DNA of 64,000 bases from Bdellovibrionota bacterium (GCA_040386775.1 JAZKEU010000017.1:1-64000); one strand, 5' to 3'. Shown: positions 8,270 through 16,480, counted from the first letter of the stretch. Notes: generated by a model not told the origin, from the sequence alone. Numbers and translations: made by a program.

Positions 8270-8650
8270 CTAGTTGCAACTTACGGCGCCACTGTCGATG
8301 AGCGAAGGATTGGGTTGAGAGAAATCGATCCAGTATTCATAGGTGCAAGACGAGTGCGTGATAAAGCAATCATCTCTGCCGGTAAATGACGAATCGGCTC
8401 TCGTGTAAGTGATTTGGTCAAAGCCTGCGGAGATGGTACAGGTTCCATGCGCGCCATTAGCCCAAACCACTGCATCTGATGGCATCGGAGAATTCAATAC
8501 CAGAGTAAAATCATTGGAAATAACACCACTGCCAGAATCTTTACTTGGATTGCTATCGCTGTCACTGCAAGATACTAAAAGAGAAGTGGCAATAAGAGCG
8601 ACCAATCCCAAGGATAGGTGCTTTGCGATAGATATGGTGCTGAGTTTCAT
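8270..8650 (-). CDS. Small lipoprotein
   Basis: The product of 126 residues has a signal sequence with lipobox LVSC (Cys near 28), then a Ser/Asp/Asn-rich linker (SDSDSNPSKDSGSG), then about 80 residues with four Cys (in GTCTI, RDDCFI, SSCTY, VSCN) that could form two disulfides. A strong AAGGAG ribosome site supports this start. It is an envelope protein of unknown role. Confidence 0.75.
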   Translation of the reverse strand: MKLSTISIAKHLSLGLVALIATSLLVSCSDSDSNPSKDSGSGVISNDFTLVLNSPMPSDAVVWANGAHGTCTISAGFDQITYTRADSSFTGRDDCFITHSSCTYEYWIDFSQPNPSLIDSGAVSCN

Positions 8651-8855
8651 TTTAATTCTCCTTATCTTTTGGTTCGGTTACAGCCATGGGCTTAACTCTA
8701 TACCCTAAATTCTAACACATGATGAGACAATAATCCAAAGTAAGTGGGTTAAACATAGCTCTAAAAGCTATATGATGAGTTATAGAGTAAAAATGATAAT
8801 ATATTAATATTTTGTTGGCACAAAGTACGGCTTCTTTATCAATATCTTTCTTGGC

Positions 8856-9290
8856 TTATAAATCTTTTTTAGTTCCTAGATACCAGAGTCCGGTTCCATC
8901 CACCTTAAGGTGAAAGCGATCTTCTATTGGACTTTCAAAAGTCATTTCATAATCGGACTGAAGATTCAGTTCTGTGCGAGGTACAAAGGCTTCCACTTTT
9001 TGTTGGTCAAATTTTCCGAGGTGACTTTCTTTTGCAAGAGTAAATGCGCAAGCGGCATTCACGGAATTTCTTCCGCATGTCATCCCCAAGCTTTTATCGG
9101 CGCTTTCATAGATGAAAGTGTCTTTAGCACTTACAGCGTCCATAAATCCATTGAGTCTTGGAGCTCCGTTGATTTCATTGATTAGTACAATGACTTTTTC
9201 AGGGGTGAAAAACACGGTAACGACATCCTCCGCTGCGTGCGCAGCGGGAGATGATAAAATAAAGGTGAGTAAAGAAAGAAATAATCTCAT
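8856..9290 (-). CDS. Small exported protein
   Basis: A Sec signal peptide (MRLFLSLLTFILSSPAAHA) is followed by a mature domain of about 125 residues with two Cys (GMTCGRN, NAACAFT). The sequence is beta-rich and ends with TGLWYLGTKKDL. The family is not recognised. The gene stands alone, downstream of the alpha/beta hydrolase gene on the same strand, with a 33-base gap. Confidence 0.7.
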   Translation of the reverse strand: MRLFLSLLTFILSSPAAHAAEDVVTVFFTPEKVIVLINEINGAPRLNGFMDAVSAKDTFIYESADKSLGMTCGRNSVNAACAFTLAKESHLGKFDQQKVEAFVPRTELNLQSDYEMTFESPIEDRFHLKVDGTGLWYLGTKKDL

Positions 9291-9323
9291 TATTAAGGAT
9301 GTAGCACACGTGGATCCATTTGT

Positions 9324-10403
9324 CTAAATGGTAATCAGTAGATTCATAAAATCATCAATCGAATCCCAAATCTCCTTATATTTTCCGTAATCTGCATTAG
9401 TGTAGATGTCTTCATGGGTTGAGTCGAAAGCATGGGAATAGAATGGAAAATTTTGGTTACTTTTTTTAAGCTGGGCCGCTTTATGTGTTAGCAAATTAAA
9501 ATGTCGGAAGCTGACGCTGGCATCATTGCGTCCGTGAAGGAGCAATACGGGCACATTATTTTTTGACAAAAGTTCAAGATTTTCACCATTGTCCCAATTT
9601 TCTCTAGCGGCCGTCAGCTTGGTCAACAGTGGTGCAATCCAATTGCTGAAAAGGAATTTGGCTGAATCTTTGGAGGCCTCATATAGATTGTAAAAAGAGG
9701 AATGAGAAACCACTCCTGCAATAAGTTTTGGTTGATGAGCGGCTGTTTCCATAGCCACCGGTGCGCCGATGGAATGACCAATCAGAAATATTTTTCGTTG
9801 GGGGAATCTATTTTTCACAAAGAGAACTAGGCCTTCGCTAGCTTTCTGCCAGCTGGCTTTGGTCGGTGTCCCCATTGAACCTCCGTAACCGGGGTACTCC
9901 ATCATCACGACTGTATTTCCAGCAAGAGTTAGGTCGCGAACCAAGTCTAAAGTAACGGCCGATAAAAGGTTGTGACTGGTCGACGAAAACAGCACCACAA
10001 ATGGTGATTCAGGGAGATCTAAATTTGTTGTTTCAAATGCGGCGATGCTATGGAACTTTTGTACTTGATTGGTGAACTTTGTGGGATTTAGTTGCGCCCA
10101 ATCCAGGACCTCAGCACCTAGCATATCAATGAAAAGAATTTTTCCGTCTGTCATTTTCGAAATATTATTCAAGTTAATGCGGTACTGTGCAGTTTCCGAA
10201 CGGTTATTCACCATAAAGATATTGTGCAAAACTGGATTCGCCCAATTTTTTGTGTTGTAGGTTTTTCCATTCAGCTCTGAATAGTTCATTGACTCTTTTG
10301 AAACCAATGATCGATTTGCAAACTCTTCTGTAAAAGAAGAGGCTTGTGCTGTTGCCAACTGTACCGTTATGAGTCCACCAATTAATAATCTTAAGTATTT
10401 CAT
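9324..10403 (-). CDS. Exported alpha/beta hydrolase
   Basis: From the ATG at 10403, preceded by GGAGGAATTTT, the protein has a signal peptide (MKYLRLLIGGLITVQLATAQA) and an alpha/beta-hydrolase fold. The nucleophile elbow GHSIG puts the catalytic Ser near residue 211. An oxyanion region is suggested by MMEYPGYGGSMG, the likely acid lies in LLLHGRNDASV, and the likely His in FDSTHEDIY. The fold resembles serine aminopeptidase/BEM46-type esterases; the substrate is unknown. The gene is divergent from the first Crp/Fnr gene, with a 70-base intergenic region that contains a degenerate copy of the palindrome found at 11057. Confidence 0.85.
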   Translation of the reverse strand: MKYLRLLIGGLITVQLATAQASSFTEEFANRSLVSKESMNYSELNGKTYNTKNWANPVLHNIFMVNNRSETAQYRINLNNISKMTDGKILFIDMLGAEVLDWAQLNPTKFTNQVQKFHSIAAFETTNLDLPESPFVVLFSSTSHNLLSAVTLDLVRDLTLAGNTVVMMEYPGYGGSMGTPTKASWQKASEGLVLFVKNRFPQRKIFLIGHSIGAPVAMETAAHQPKLIAGVVSHSSFYNLYEASKDSAKFLFSNWIAPLLTKLTAARENWDNGENLELLSKNNVPVLLLHGRNDASVSFRHFNLLTHKAAQLKKSNQNFPFYSHAFDSTHEDIYTNADYGKYKEIWDSIDDFMNLLITI

Positions 10404-10454
10404 AAAATTCCTCCATTGCTTAGATCTTATAATTGCCAAAGCCTGTGCGTTTCA

Positions 10455-10468
10455 TTTACATATGATAA
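10455..10468. promoter_or_regulatory. Degenerate PrfA-box-like site
   Basis: TTTACA-TA-TGATAA differs from TTAACA-NN-TGTTAA at two arm positions. It lies between the divergent hydrolase gene (start 10403) and Crp/Fnr gene (start 10474). Its distance to the hydrolase start is almost the same as that of the perfect site to the phospholipase-like gene start. This is a weak, inferred site. Confidence 0.3.
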
Positions 10469-10473
10469 GAAAT

Positions 10474-11049
10474 ATGGAAACTTTTGAAATTATCAAAAAA
10501 TACTTATCACCTATGATTACCATTCCTCCTTTGGAATGGGTGGCTTTAGTCCGTTGTTTAAAGGTCAAGCATATCAAGAAGGATAGCTTTTTTTTCAGGC
10601 AAGGAGAGAATGTCTTTGAAATTGGTTATGTGCAAAAAGGACTGCTCTATAATTTCTATACCGATGAGGATGGTAATGAGTTGGTAAAGTACTTTATTTC
10701 GTCTGGAAAGTTGGTGGCGGCCTATTCCAGTCTGATTTTGAGTCGGCCGGCCATCGCGAGTTGTAAAGCCTTAGAAGACACTACGATAATTACGATTCAA
10801 TATGAGGATCTACTGAATCTATATAAGCGTCATGCCTGTTGGGAAAGAATGGGGCGCCTAGGTGCCGAAGAACAATTTGTGGAAAAAGAAATTCGTGAGT
10901 ATCAGTTTCTGGCGAACACGGCCAGTGAAAGATATAACTTCTTTGTGCGGGAAAACCCAGATCTGATCAATCGCATTCCGCAATATTTGATCGCATCTTT
11001 TCTGGGCATTTCACCAGTTTCACTCAGTCGACTGCGTAATCCGAATTAA
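10474..11049 (+). CDS. Crp/Fnr-family regulator, paralogue 1
   Basis: Start 10474 is chosen by alignment with the neighbouring paralogue; the open frame extends upstream to 10369 without similarity, and ATG 10462 is an alternative. The 191-residue protein has an N-terminal cyclic-nucleotide-binding-like cupin (FFFRQGENVFEIGYVQKGLLY ... ELVKYFISSGKLVAAYSS) and a short C-terminal helix-turn-helix (RIPQYLIASFLGISPVSLSRL). This type is widespread among Bacteroidetes-like Crp/Fnr regulators. The phosphate-binding RxxS signature of cAMP-binding CRP is not evident, so the ligand is unknown. The paralogue follows 61 bases later. Confidence 0.85.
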   Translation: METFEIIKKYLSPMITIPPLEWVALVRCLKVKHIKKDSFFFRQGENVFEIGYVQKGLLYNFYTDEDGNELVKYFISSGKLVAAYSSLILSRPAIASCKALEDTTIITIQYEDLLNLYKRHACWERMGRLGAEEQFVEKEIREYQFLANTASERYNFFVRENPDLINRIPQYLIASFLGISPVSLSRLRNPN

Positions 11050-11056
11050 AGATTTT

Positions 11057-11072
11057 ATTAACATTTGTTAAT
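11057..11072. promoter_or_regulatory. PrfA-box-like palindrome upstream of Crp/Fnr paralogue 2
   Basis: ATTAACATTTGTTAAT is a perfect 16-bp palindrome centred 46 bases before the ATG at 11111. An identical copy lies at 12333-12348. The inner 14 bases equal the Listeria PrfA box, the site of a Crp/Fnr-family activator. GTTAATGAGCA (11067-11077) also pairs with TGCTCGTTAAC (11099-11109) with one mismatch. Confidence 0.65.
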
Positions 11073-11110
11073 GAGCAGGTAGACATTTAATGTTCTGATG
11101 CTCGTTAACG

Positions 11111-11692
11111 ATGGAATCTTTTGATAAAATAAAAATTTTTATTTCACAGATGATACAAATTCCTCCTCCAGAATGGTTACATTTAGTTCCTCTTTTAAAA
11201 ATAAAACATATTCTTAAAGATACTTATTATTTTAAGCAAGGTGATAGCGTTTATGAAATTGGTTTTGTCGTAAAAGGGCTGCTTTACAATTTTTATACCA
11301 AGGCCGACGGTGAAGAGCTAGTAAAGTATTTTATCCCGGAAGGAAAATTAGTTGCAGCCTATTCAAGTTTAATTTTGAATCAGCCTGCGTTTTATTCTTG
11401 TAAAACTTTAGAAGATACGACTCTCGTTACAATACAGTATAGTGATTTATTAAATCTTTACAAACGCAATGCTTGCTGGGAAAAAATGGGAAGAATTAAC
11501 GCAGAAAAACAATATATTGAAAAGGAGCTTCGCGAATATCAATTTTTAGCCCATAGCGCTCTTGAGAGATATGAATTTTTCGTAAAAGAAAATAAACATA
11601 TCTTAAATCGGATTCCACAGTATTTAATAGCATCTTATCTTGGTATGTCTCCAGTATCGTTGAGTCGAATTCGCAATCCGAATAATAAATAA
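11111..11692 (+). CDS. Crp/Fnr-family regulator, paralogue 2
   Basis: The 193-residue protein has the same layout as the preceding gene: cupin (YYFKQGDSVYEIGFVVKGLLY ... ELVKYFIPEGKLVAAYSS), a linker helix (KELREYQFLAHSALERYEFF) and a C-terminal helix-turn-helix (RIPQYLIASYLGMSPVSLSRI). The two proteins are alike along their whole length, so this is a tandem duplication; yet codon use differs, this copy being more AT-rich, so the duplication is not recent or one copy was acquired separately. It is preceded by the perfect palindrome at 11057-11072. The phospholipase-like gene is convergent. Confidence 0.85.
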   Translation: MESFDKIKIFISQMIQIPPPEWLHLVPLLKIKHILKDTYYFKQGDSVYEIGFVVKGLLYNFYTKADGEELVKYFIPEGKLVAAYSSLILNQPAFYSCKTLEDTTLVTIQYSDLLNLYKRNACWEKMGRINAEKQYIEKELREYQFLAHSALERYEFFVKENKHILNRIPQYLIASYLGMSPVSLSRIRNPNNK

Positions 11693-11704
11693 AAGTTTAA
11701 ACTT

Positions 11705-12280
11705 CTAAAAATGATGATATTTTAATGTTATTGGTTTTTCACCTGTGGCTTGTTCGTAATCTTTTACAAATTTTTTATATTCTTGTGATTGAGCATATAC
11801 GGTCAAACTATCATTAATCAATTTTCTTTGAGCAAGGGTAAGGGACTCGAACATAATACTTTCTTGCACCACAAATTCAAAATCAAGAGGGGAGCCTAGG
11901 CTCCTATACAGTCTTAGTTCGTTTTGAATGTCTGTCAATTCCTGTTGAGATAAAGTATTTACATCTCTTGCAGGCCATGCTTTTGCCCAAAAGTGTGTGC
12001 CAAATATTCGAACGGTATTATAATAAACTTGAGATTCGCTTTCACCGCCTGAATTATTCATGCATTTAAGAAGTCTTTGATCGGCAGCTGTCCTCTCTGC
12101 AAATGTTCCACCAATCCAATAGGAAATATCATGCTCTATACAACAATGACCCCAACTCCCATCAGACGAAGCGGTGCAGCCGTCTACAATCAGTGGATTT
12201 ATTATTTTATTAGTTATTGCATATGATGAAGCAGACGCTAGAAAAATTAAAGCAGAAGTTAAGAATGTATATTGGCTCAT
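11705..12280 (-). CDS. Secreted phospholipase A2-like protein
   Basis: The chosen ATG at 12280 follows GGGGAGAAACCACT and gives a signal peptide (MSQYTFLTSALIFLASASSYA). The mature N-terminus contains DGCTASSDGSWGHCCIEHD followed by YWIGGT and RTAADQRLLKCM. This is the arrangement of the bacterial PLA2-like superfamily: paired Cys near 46-47 and a His50-Asp51 dyad, with further Cys that can form disulfides. A membrane-lipid hydrolase or a lipid-binding derivative is likely; activity is inferred. The palindromic site at 12333-12348 lies 53-68 bases upstream. A longer frame starting at 12340 would overlap that palindrome and is rejected. Confidence 0.65.
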   Translation of the reverse strand: MSQYTFLTSALIFLASASSYAITNKIINPLIVDGCTASSDGSWGHCCIEHDISYWIGGTFAERTAADQRLLKCMNNSGGESESQVYYNTVRIFGTHFWAKAWPARDVNTLSQQELTDIQNELRLYRSLGSPLDFEFVVQESIMFESLTLAQRKLINDSLTVYAQSQEYKKFVKDYEQATGEKPITLKYHHF

Positions 12281-12332
12281 AGTGGTTTCTCCCCAAGCTG
12301 GGATCACACTAGGGAAGAAAGCATTCATGCTC

Positions 12333-12348
12333 ATTAACATTTGTTAAT
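12333..12348. promoter_or_regulatory. PrfA-box-like palindrome upstream of the phospholipase-like gene
   Basis: ATTAACATTTGTTAAT is identical to the site at 11057-11072 and shares the adjacent GAGCA/TGCTC extension in the matching orientation relative to its gene. The 212-base gap from here to 12560 otherwise holds only AT-rich DNA. Confidence 0.65.
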
Positions 12349-12560
12349 AAATTATTTTTCTTTTTTCTGCAAAAAATATTAGTTCACTTCATTAAAAAGA
12401 TTCGATCTAGATGTTGGCGTTCCTACGTTGGACAGTTATATCAAAGATTCATCAATAGGTAATTATGTATATAAGATATAATTTTAATAATATTTTACTT
12501 GTATTCAAAGTTTGTATATCAGTGAGGAGTAATTTTTTGTATATTTTAAGAAGGGGAAAT

Positions 12561-12896
12561 ATGAAATTAATTTTAATCACTTTTGTATCTATTGCGATGG
12601 GTTCTTCTGAGCTCTGGCAAGAAGTATATTCTTGCAGAAAGGATAGAGTTTCTGTCACCTTAATGAAGAAATTCGATGAATATCAAGTGACCGGAGTTCT
12701 TTGTTTGGACCCCGAGTGCTACTTGGTTGAGAAGGATTTTGATTCGTATTTTTTAAGACTTGTAGAGTCGGGTATTTATGCTGGAAATACAATAGAGCTC
12801 ATAGAAAAAGAGAATAATAAAATTGAGTTATTGGTAGGAGCTGGTGATTTGCCATCCGGAACATATTTTTATTGCGCCAAAGAGAATAATTTTTAA
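12561..12896 (+). CDS. Small exported protein
   Basis: The ATG at 12561 follows AAGGGGAAAT. The 111-residue product has a short signal peptide (MKLILITFVSIAMGSS) and four Cys (YSCRKD, VLCLD, PECYL, YFYCAK), which could form two disulfides. The family is not recognised. It is encoded just before two tRNA genes on the opposite strand, with no clear terminator in the 46-base gap. Confidence 0.65.
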   Translation: MKLILITFVSIAMGSSELWQEVYSCRKDRVSVTLMKKFDEYQVTGVLCLDPECYLVEKDFDSYFLRLVESGIYAGNTIELIEKENNKIELLVGAGDLPSGTYFYCAKENNF

Positions 12897-12942
12897 TCCC
12901 TCCCAGATTAATATCCTTTCCCAATTGACATCGGAAAAAAAT

Positions 12943-13018
12943 TGGTGGACCTGGCCGGGATCGAACCGGCGACCTTCAACATGCCATGCTGACGCGCTAC
13001 CAACTGCGCTACAGGCCC
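12943..13018 (-). tRNA. tRNA-Ala (anticodon GGC)
   Basis: The minus strand folds into a complete cloverleaf of 76 nt: acceptor GGGCCTG/CAGGTCC, D-stem GCGC/GCGC, anticodon stem TCAGC/GTTGA with loop ATGGCAT, and T-arm GCCGG-TTCGATC-CCGGC. The 3' CCA is encoded. The anticodon GGC reads Ala codons GCC and GCU. The transcript runs toward lower coordinates, after tRNA-Met, and the two may be co-transcribed. Confidence 0.95.
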
Positions 13019-13022
13019 ACTT

Positions 13023-13045
13023 AAATTAGACGTATTGTCTAATTT
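13023..13045. other. Hairpin between two tRNA genes
   Basis: AAATTAGAC / GTCTAATTT is a 9-bp stem with a 5-nt loop between tRNA-Met and tRNA-Ala. The T-tract follows it on the + strand, opposite to the tRNAs, so it may be a processing signal or a + strand terminator for the gene ending at 12896. Confidence 0.4.
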
Positions 13046-13087
13046 TTTTAATCATCGTTGTAAATAAATTTTCTAATTAGTTTAAAA

Positions 13088-13164
13088 TGGTAGCGAGGAG
13101 AGGACTTGAACCTCCGACACGCGGATTATGATTCCGCTGCTCTAACCAACTGAGCTACCCCGCC
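13088..13164 (-). tRNA. tRNA-Met (elongator, anticodon CAT)
   Basis: The minus strand folds into a 77-nt cloverleaf: acceptor GGCGGGG/CCTCGCT, D-arm GCTC-AGTTGGTTA-GAGC, anticodon stem GCGGA/TCCGC with loop ATCATAA, T-arm GGAGG-TTCAAGT-CCTCT, and an encoded CCA. The paired first position and the anticodon-arm sequence match elongator tRNA-Met rather than initiator tRNA, which would have an unpaired 1-72 position and three G-C pairs in the anticodon stem. An Ile2 identity (lysidine-modified CAT) cannot be excluded by sequence alone. Confidence 0.93.
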
Positions 13165-13312
13165 ACAGGGTGAATTTGAATAAGCAAATTAGGGGATGGC
13201 TTAAATATTGTCAATCCCTAAAAAAGCCCACCAATACATATATTTAAGCCCCATAGGCCTTGAGTATATTCCTGATGATGTATATCTTTATTTAAATCTA
13301 TTAGGAGAATCT

Positions 13313-15139
13313 ATGTCCGTCGAAGCCAGCGTAGGAGATTTAGTAAAAGTGGTCGCTCTTTTGGGAGCGGCAGTAGTCGCGGTCCCAATTTTTAGAAAGA
13401 TTGGTTTGGGTTCGGTGTTGGGTTATTTGGCAGCGGGCCTAGCGATTGGTCCTTTTGGTCTTGCATGGTTTACAGATTCTGCGGCCATTCTGCATGTGGC
13501 AGAACTTGGCGTGGTGATGTTTCTTTTTGTGATTGGCCTCGAGATGCGTCCTTCACATCTTTGGAGTTTGCGAAACGAAATTTTTGGTTTGGGCTCTTTT
13601 CAAATTGCGGTGTGCACGTTGGCCTTAACTCTGGTGGGAGTGGCCTTTGGATTTCCTTTGAATGTTTCCTTTATCTGCGGGATGGGATTTGTTCTCACAT
13701 CTACTGCGATCGTGATGCAACTCATGAGCGAGCGTGGTGAAACGAATCTTCCGCACGGTCAAAAAATTGTTTCTGTTTTATTATTTGAAGATCTATTGAT
13801 CGTTCCACTTTTGGCCATTGTGGCATTCATGTCGCCCAATGTAGTGTCTCATGAGGGATTGCAGTGGATGCCGTTTCTCATTGCCATTGGTGCTGTGGCC
13901 GGATTGATTGTAGCGGGAATTTGGTTGCTCAATCCTTTATTCAGATTGTTGGCCTTAGCAAAAGCACGCGAAGTTTTAACAGCGGCGGCTTTGCTGGTGG
14001 TGTTGGGTTCCGCCCTCATCATGCAGATCAGTGGTCTTTCGATGGCAATGGGAGCATTCCTTGCTGGAGTTCTTCTCGCTGAATCCACATTCCGTCACCA
14101 GATTGAAGCGGACATCGAGCCTTTCCGTGGAATTTTATTGGGATTATTTTTTATCGGCGTAGGGATGTCTTTGAATTTAAGTGTAGTGATTGTAAACTGG
14201 TCGCTCATATTGTCAGGTGTTCTGGCTATGATGCTAGCTAAAGCAATTTGCATTTATATGGTGGCAAGAATTTCAAAGAGTTCTCACAAAGAAGCTCTTG
14301 ATCGAGCGATCATCATGGCCCAAGGCGGGGAGTTTGCCTTTGTACTTTACGCCGCTGCAACGGCAGCGGGAGTGATCGATGCTACGGTGAACGCCAACAT
14401 CACGGCAATTGTTGTATTGTCTATGGTGCTCACACCACTCTTTATGATTCTTTATAAAAAGCTTTCTACGAAACCTAAAGAATCTATGGATGGAATTGAA
14501 GAAGCGAATGGCTTAACTGGAAATGTTCTGATTATTGGCTTCGGAAGATTTGGTCAAGTGATGAGTCAGCTACTGCTTGCAAGAAACACTGACGTTACAA
14601 TCATTGATAATGACATTGAGATGATTCGAAGTGCGAGTAATTTTGGATTTAAGATTTATTACGGAGATGCAAGAAGGCTTGATGTTTTAAGAGCCTCAGG
14701 TGCTCACACGGCTGCGGTGATAGCAGTTTGTGTCGATGACAAAGATGCTGCGAACAAAGTTGTAGAGCTTGCGAAGGCAGAATTTTCTCAAGCAAAAATT
14801 TTAGTTCGCGCTTACGACAGAACTCATGCAAGGGAATTGATGGTAGCCAAAGTGGATTTTCAAATGCGTGAGACTTTTGAATCTGCAATTAAATTTGGAA
14901 TGGCGGCTCTTTGCAAAATCGGTGTTGAAAAAGAAGAAGCCAATGAAATTGCAGAAGAAATCAGACGTCGTGATACTGAAAGATTTGAATTGGAATTGGT
15001 CGGTGGTGCGGAAGCTGGAAGAAAACTTTTATTGGGAAATGCTTCAACGCCAGTTCCATTTACAAAGCCTCAGCGTGAAAGTAAACCTCTCACTCAAGAA
15101 ACTGCTGTCGAGGTGCAAAGTCAGGTCACTTCGAATTAG
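13313..15139 (+). CDS. Kef-type monovalent cation:proton antiporter with TrkA-N domain
   Basis: The ATG at 13313 follows AGGAGAATCT. The 608-residue protein has an N-terminal CPA2-family membrane domain of about 380 residues with roughly 12 hydrophobic segments, including the motif FVIGLEM and the segment AQGGEFAFVL. A linker is followed at about residue 403 by a Rossmann-type TrkA-N/RCK domain (NVLIIGFGRFGQVMSQ). A C-terminal tail of about 60 residues is acidic and flexible. Family members exchange K+ or Na+ for H+ and are gated by nucleotides; KefC-type glutathione gating is not demonstrated. The gene stands alone. Confidence 0.92.
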   Translation: MSVEASVGDLVKVVALLGAAVVAVPIFRKIGLGSVLGYLAAGLAIGPFGLAWFTDSAAILHVAELGVVMFLFVIGLEMRPSHLWSLRNEIFGLGSFQIAVCTLALTLVGVAFGFPLNVSFICGMGFVLTSTAIVMQLMSERGETNLPHGQKIVSVLLFEDLLIVPLLAIVAFMSPNVVSHEGLQWMPFLIAIGAVAGLIVAGIWLLNPLFRLLALAKAREVLTAAALLVVLGSALIMQISGLSMAMGAFLAGVLLAESTFRHQIEADIEPFRGILLGLFFIGVGMSLNLSVVIVNWSLILSGVLAMMLAKAICIYMVARISKSSHKEALDRAIIMAQGGEFAFVLYAAATAAGVIDATVNANITAIVVLSMVLTPLFMILYKKLSTKPKESMDGIEEANGLTGNVLIIGFGRFGQVMSQLLLARNTDVTIIDNDIEMIRSASNFGFKIYYGDARRLDVLRASGAHTAAVIAVCVDDKDAANKVVELAKAEFSQAKILVRAYDRTHARELMVAKVDFQMRETFESAIKFGMAALCKIGVEKEEANEIAEEIRRRDTERFELELVGGAEAGRKLLLGNASTPVPFTKPQRESKPLTQETAVEVQSQVTSN

Positions 15140-15214
15140 TGTGAAGTTGCTGGATAATAAATAGGCAAAAATGTTTATCTATACTTTACTCTTAAATTAA
15201 TTTATCTATTAATA

Positions 15215-15841
15215 ATGAGTTTACTGGCACTTTCACTGATTCATCTTGTAGCTGTTGCTTCTCCGGGACCAGGTTTTGCGGTTTTATTTCATCACACGAT
15301 CACCTATTCATTTAAGAGCGGAGTTTTCACAGCCATTGGGATTGCTTGCGGAGATCTTGCTTTAATTTTAATCAGTGTATTTGGTGCGGGTTATCTTGTT
15401 CATACAAATCCGGAGTATTTAAGATGGATTCAATTAGGTGGGGCCGCATACCTAACCTATTTGGGCTTTCAAGGTTTAAAAACATTCTTTAGATTTTTAA
15501 TTGGTGGTCGTGAAGAAGAAAAAGCAGACACTCATATGGATTTTGCAAATCATCGCAAATCTTTTATGGATGGATTTGTTACGACTTTAGGAAACCCTAA
15601 AGCCATTGTCTACTTTATCAGCATTTCTTCTCAGGTGATGAGACCTGGGCAAACTTATACTGATCTTACAGTTTTAATCCTAACTTTGGTGTTCATTACG
15701 GGAGTTTGGTTTTCCGTGGTGGCTTTTGTGATTGGAAATAAAAAAGTGCGTCCGCAATTTATGAAATATCGTTATTATATTGATGGACTGATGGGTTTAG
15801 TTTTAGTTCTTTACGGTGTTTACTTCTTGATGAATAAATAA
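15215..15841 (+). CDS. LysE/RhtB-family amino-acid exporter
   Basis: The 208-residue membrane protein has about six hydrophobic helices. The family hallmark near the N-terminus is SPGPGFAVLFHHTI, and GNPKAIVYF in the middle is also typical. RhtB-type members export homoserine, threonine or other amino acids. The substrate is not determinable here. No strong ribosome site precedes the ATG. Confidence 0.88.
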   Translation: MSLLALSLIHLVAVASPGPGFAVLFHHTITYSFKSGVFTAIGIACGDLALILISVFGAGYLVHTNPEYLRWIQLGGAAYLTYLGFQGLKTFFRFLIGGREEEKADTHMDFANHRKSFMDGFVTTLGNPKAIVYFISISSQVMRPGQTYTDLTVLILTLVFITGVWFSVVAFVIGNKKVRPQFMKYRYYIDGLMGLVLVLYGVYFLMNK

Positions 15842-15865
15842 TCCGATATTTAACTTTTTGTTCAG

Positions 15866-15880
15866 GAATCGAACCGATTC
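15866..15880. repeat. Short perfect inverted repeat before the transposase gene
   Basis: GAATCG-AAC-CGATTC lies in the gap between lysE and the transposase gene, nested in a wider AATCCGA/TCGGATT pairing. It could be a REP-like hairpin that the transposase uses or used, or a chance structure. Confidence 0.3.
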
Positions 15881-15940
15881 GGATTTAAAACAAAATAAAC
15901 CAATTTAACTTGAGTTTGTCTTTTGCACTCATCCTATGTC

Positions 15941-16480
15941 ATGAGTGTACAGTTTGATAGAAATAATTATTTTCATGTGATTGGAAAATGTGACTTTAGC
16001 GAATGGCCAACACTGCCCATAGATATGATGTGGAAGTACATGTGTGACCATCTCGAGGATCTTAAGCATTATGGGTTTAATACTCATGCATTTGTTTTGA
16101 TGAATAATCACTTCCATATACTGTGTTCAACGGAGCAAGATGATTTAAAAGCAGATCTTGATTGGTTGAATGAACTTATAAATATCTCAATGATTGCCGT
16201 AGCTGCCGAGTATGGTAATATTATAACCGAATACACCGTTGTTCCTATCCGTTGTTTTAAACAATACAAAGAAGTTTATAAATATCTCTACCGAAATCCG
16301 GTTGAAGCCGGACTGGTTCATCGAGCAGAAGATTATGAATACAGTTCACTGGACACTATTCTAAATGCAAAAGATGAGAAGCTGAGCTTCGAAGACAACC
16401 TCAATCTAATTTTCAATCCTTTTCAAACCCTCAAGTGGATCAATCACGAATACCAATTCGAAAACTATTTATTCCATTAA
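15941..16480 (+). CDS. REP-associated tyrosine transposase (RAYT)-like protein
   Basis: The protein of 179 residues belongs to the Y1/IS200-like HUH transposase superfamily. The HUH-type motif lies in FVLMNNHFHIL (His57 and His59), and the family C-terminal segment is KQYKEVYKYLYRNPVEAGL ... YEYSSL, which contains the candidate nucleophilic Tyr. The ATG at 15941 is chosen; a TTG at 15923 would add six residues. No insertion-sequence ends are seen, so it fits a domesticated RAYT-type enzyme rather than an intact IS. Confidence 0.8.
   Translation: MSVQFDRNNYFHVIGKCDFSEWPTLPIDMMWKYMCDHLEDLKHYGFNTHAFVLMNNHFHILCSTEQDDLKADLDWLNELINISMIAVAAEYGNIITEYTVVPIRCFKQYKEVYKYLYRNPVEAGLVHRAEDYEYSSLDTILNAKDEKLSFEDNLNLIFNPFQTLKWINHEYQFENYLFH

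Noticed and set aside
12281-12340. Phospholipase-like gene starting at 12340
   Set aside because: That start lies inside the conserved palindrome and would place 20 non-signal residues before a clean signal peptide at 12280.
15866-15880. lysE terminator
   Set aside because: The stem is short and no T-tract follows.
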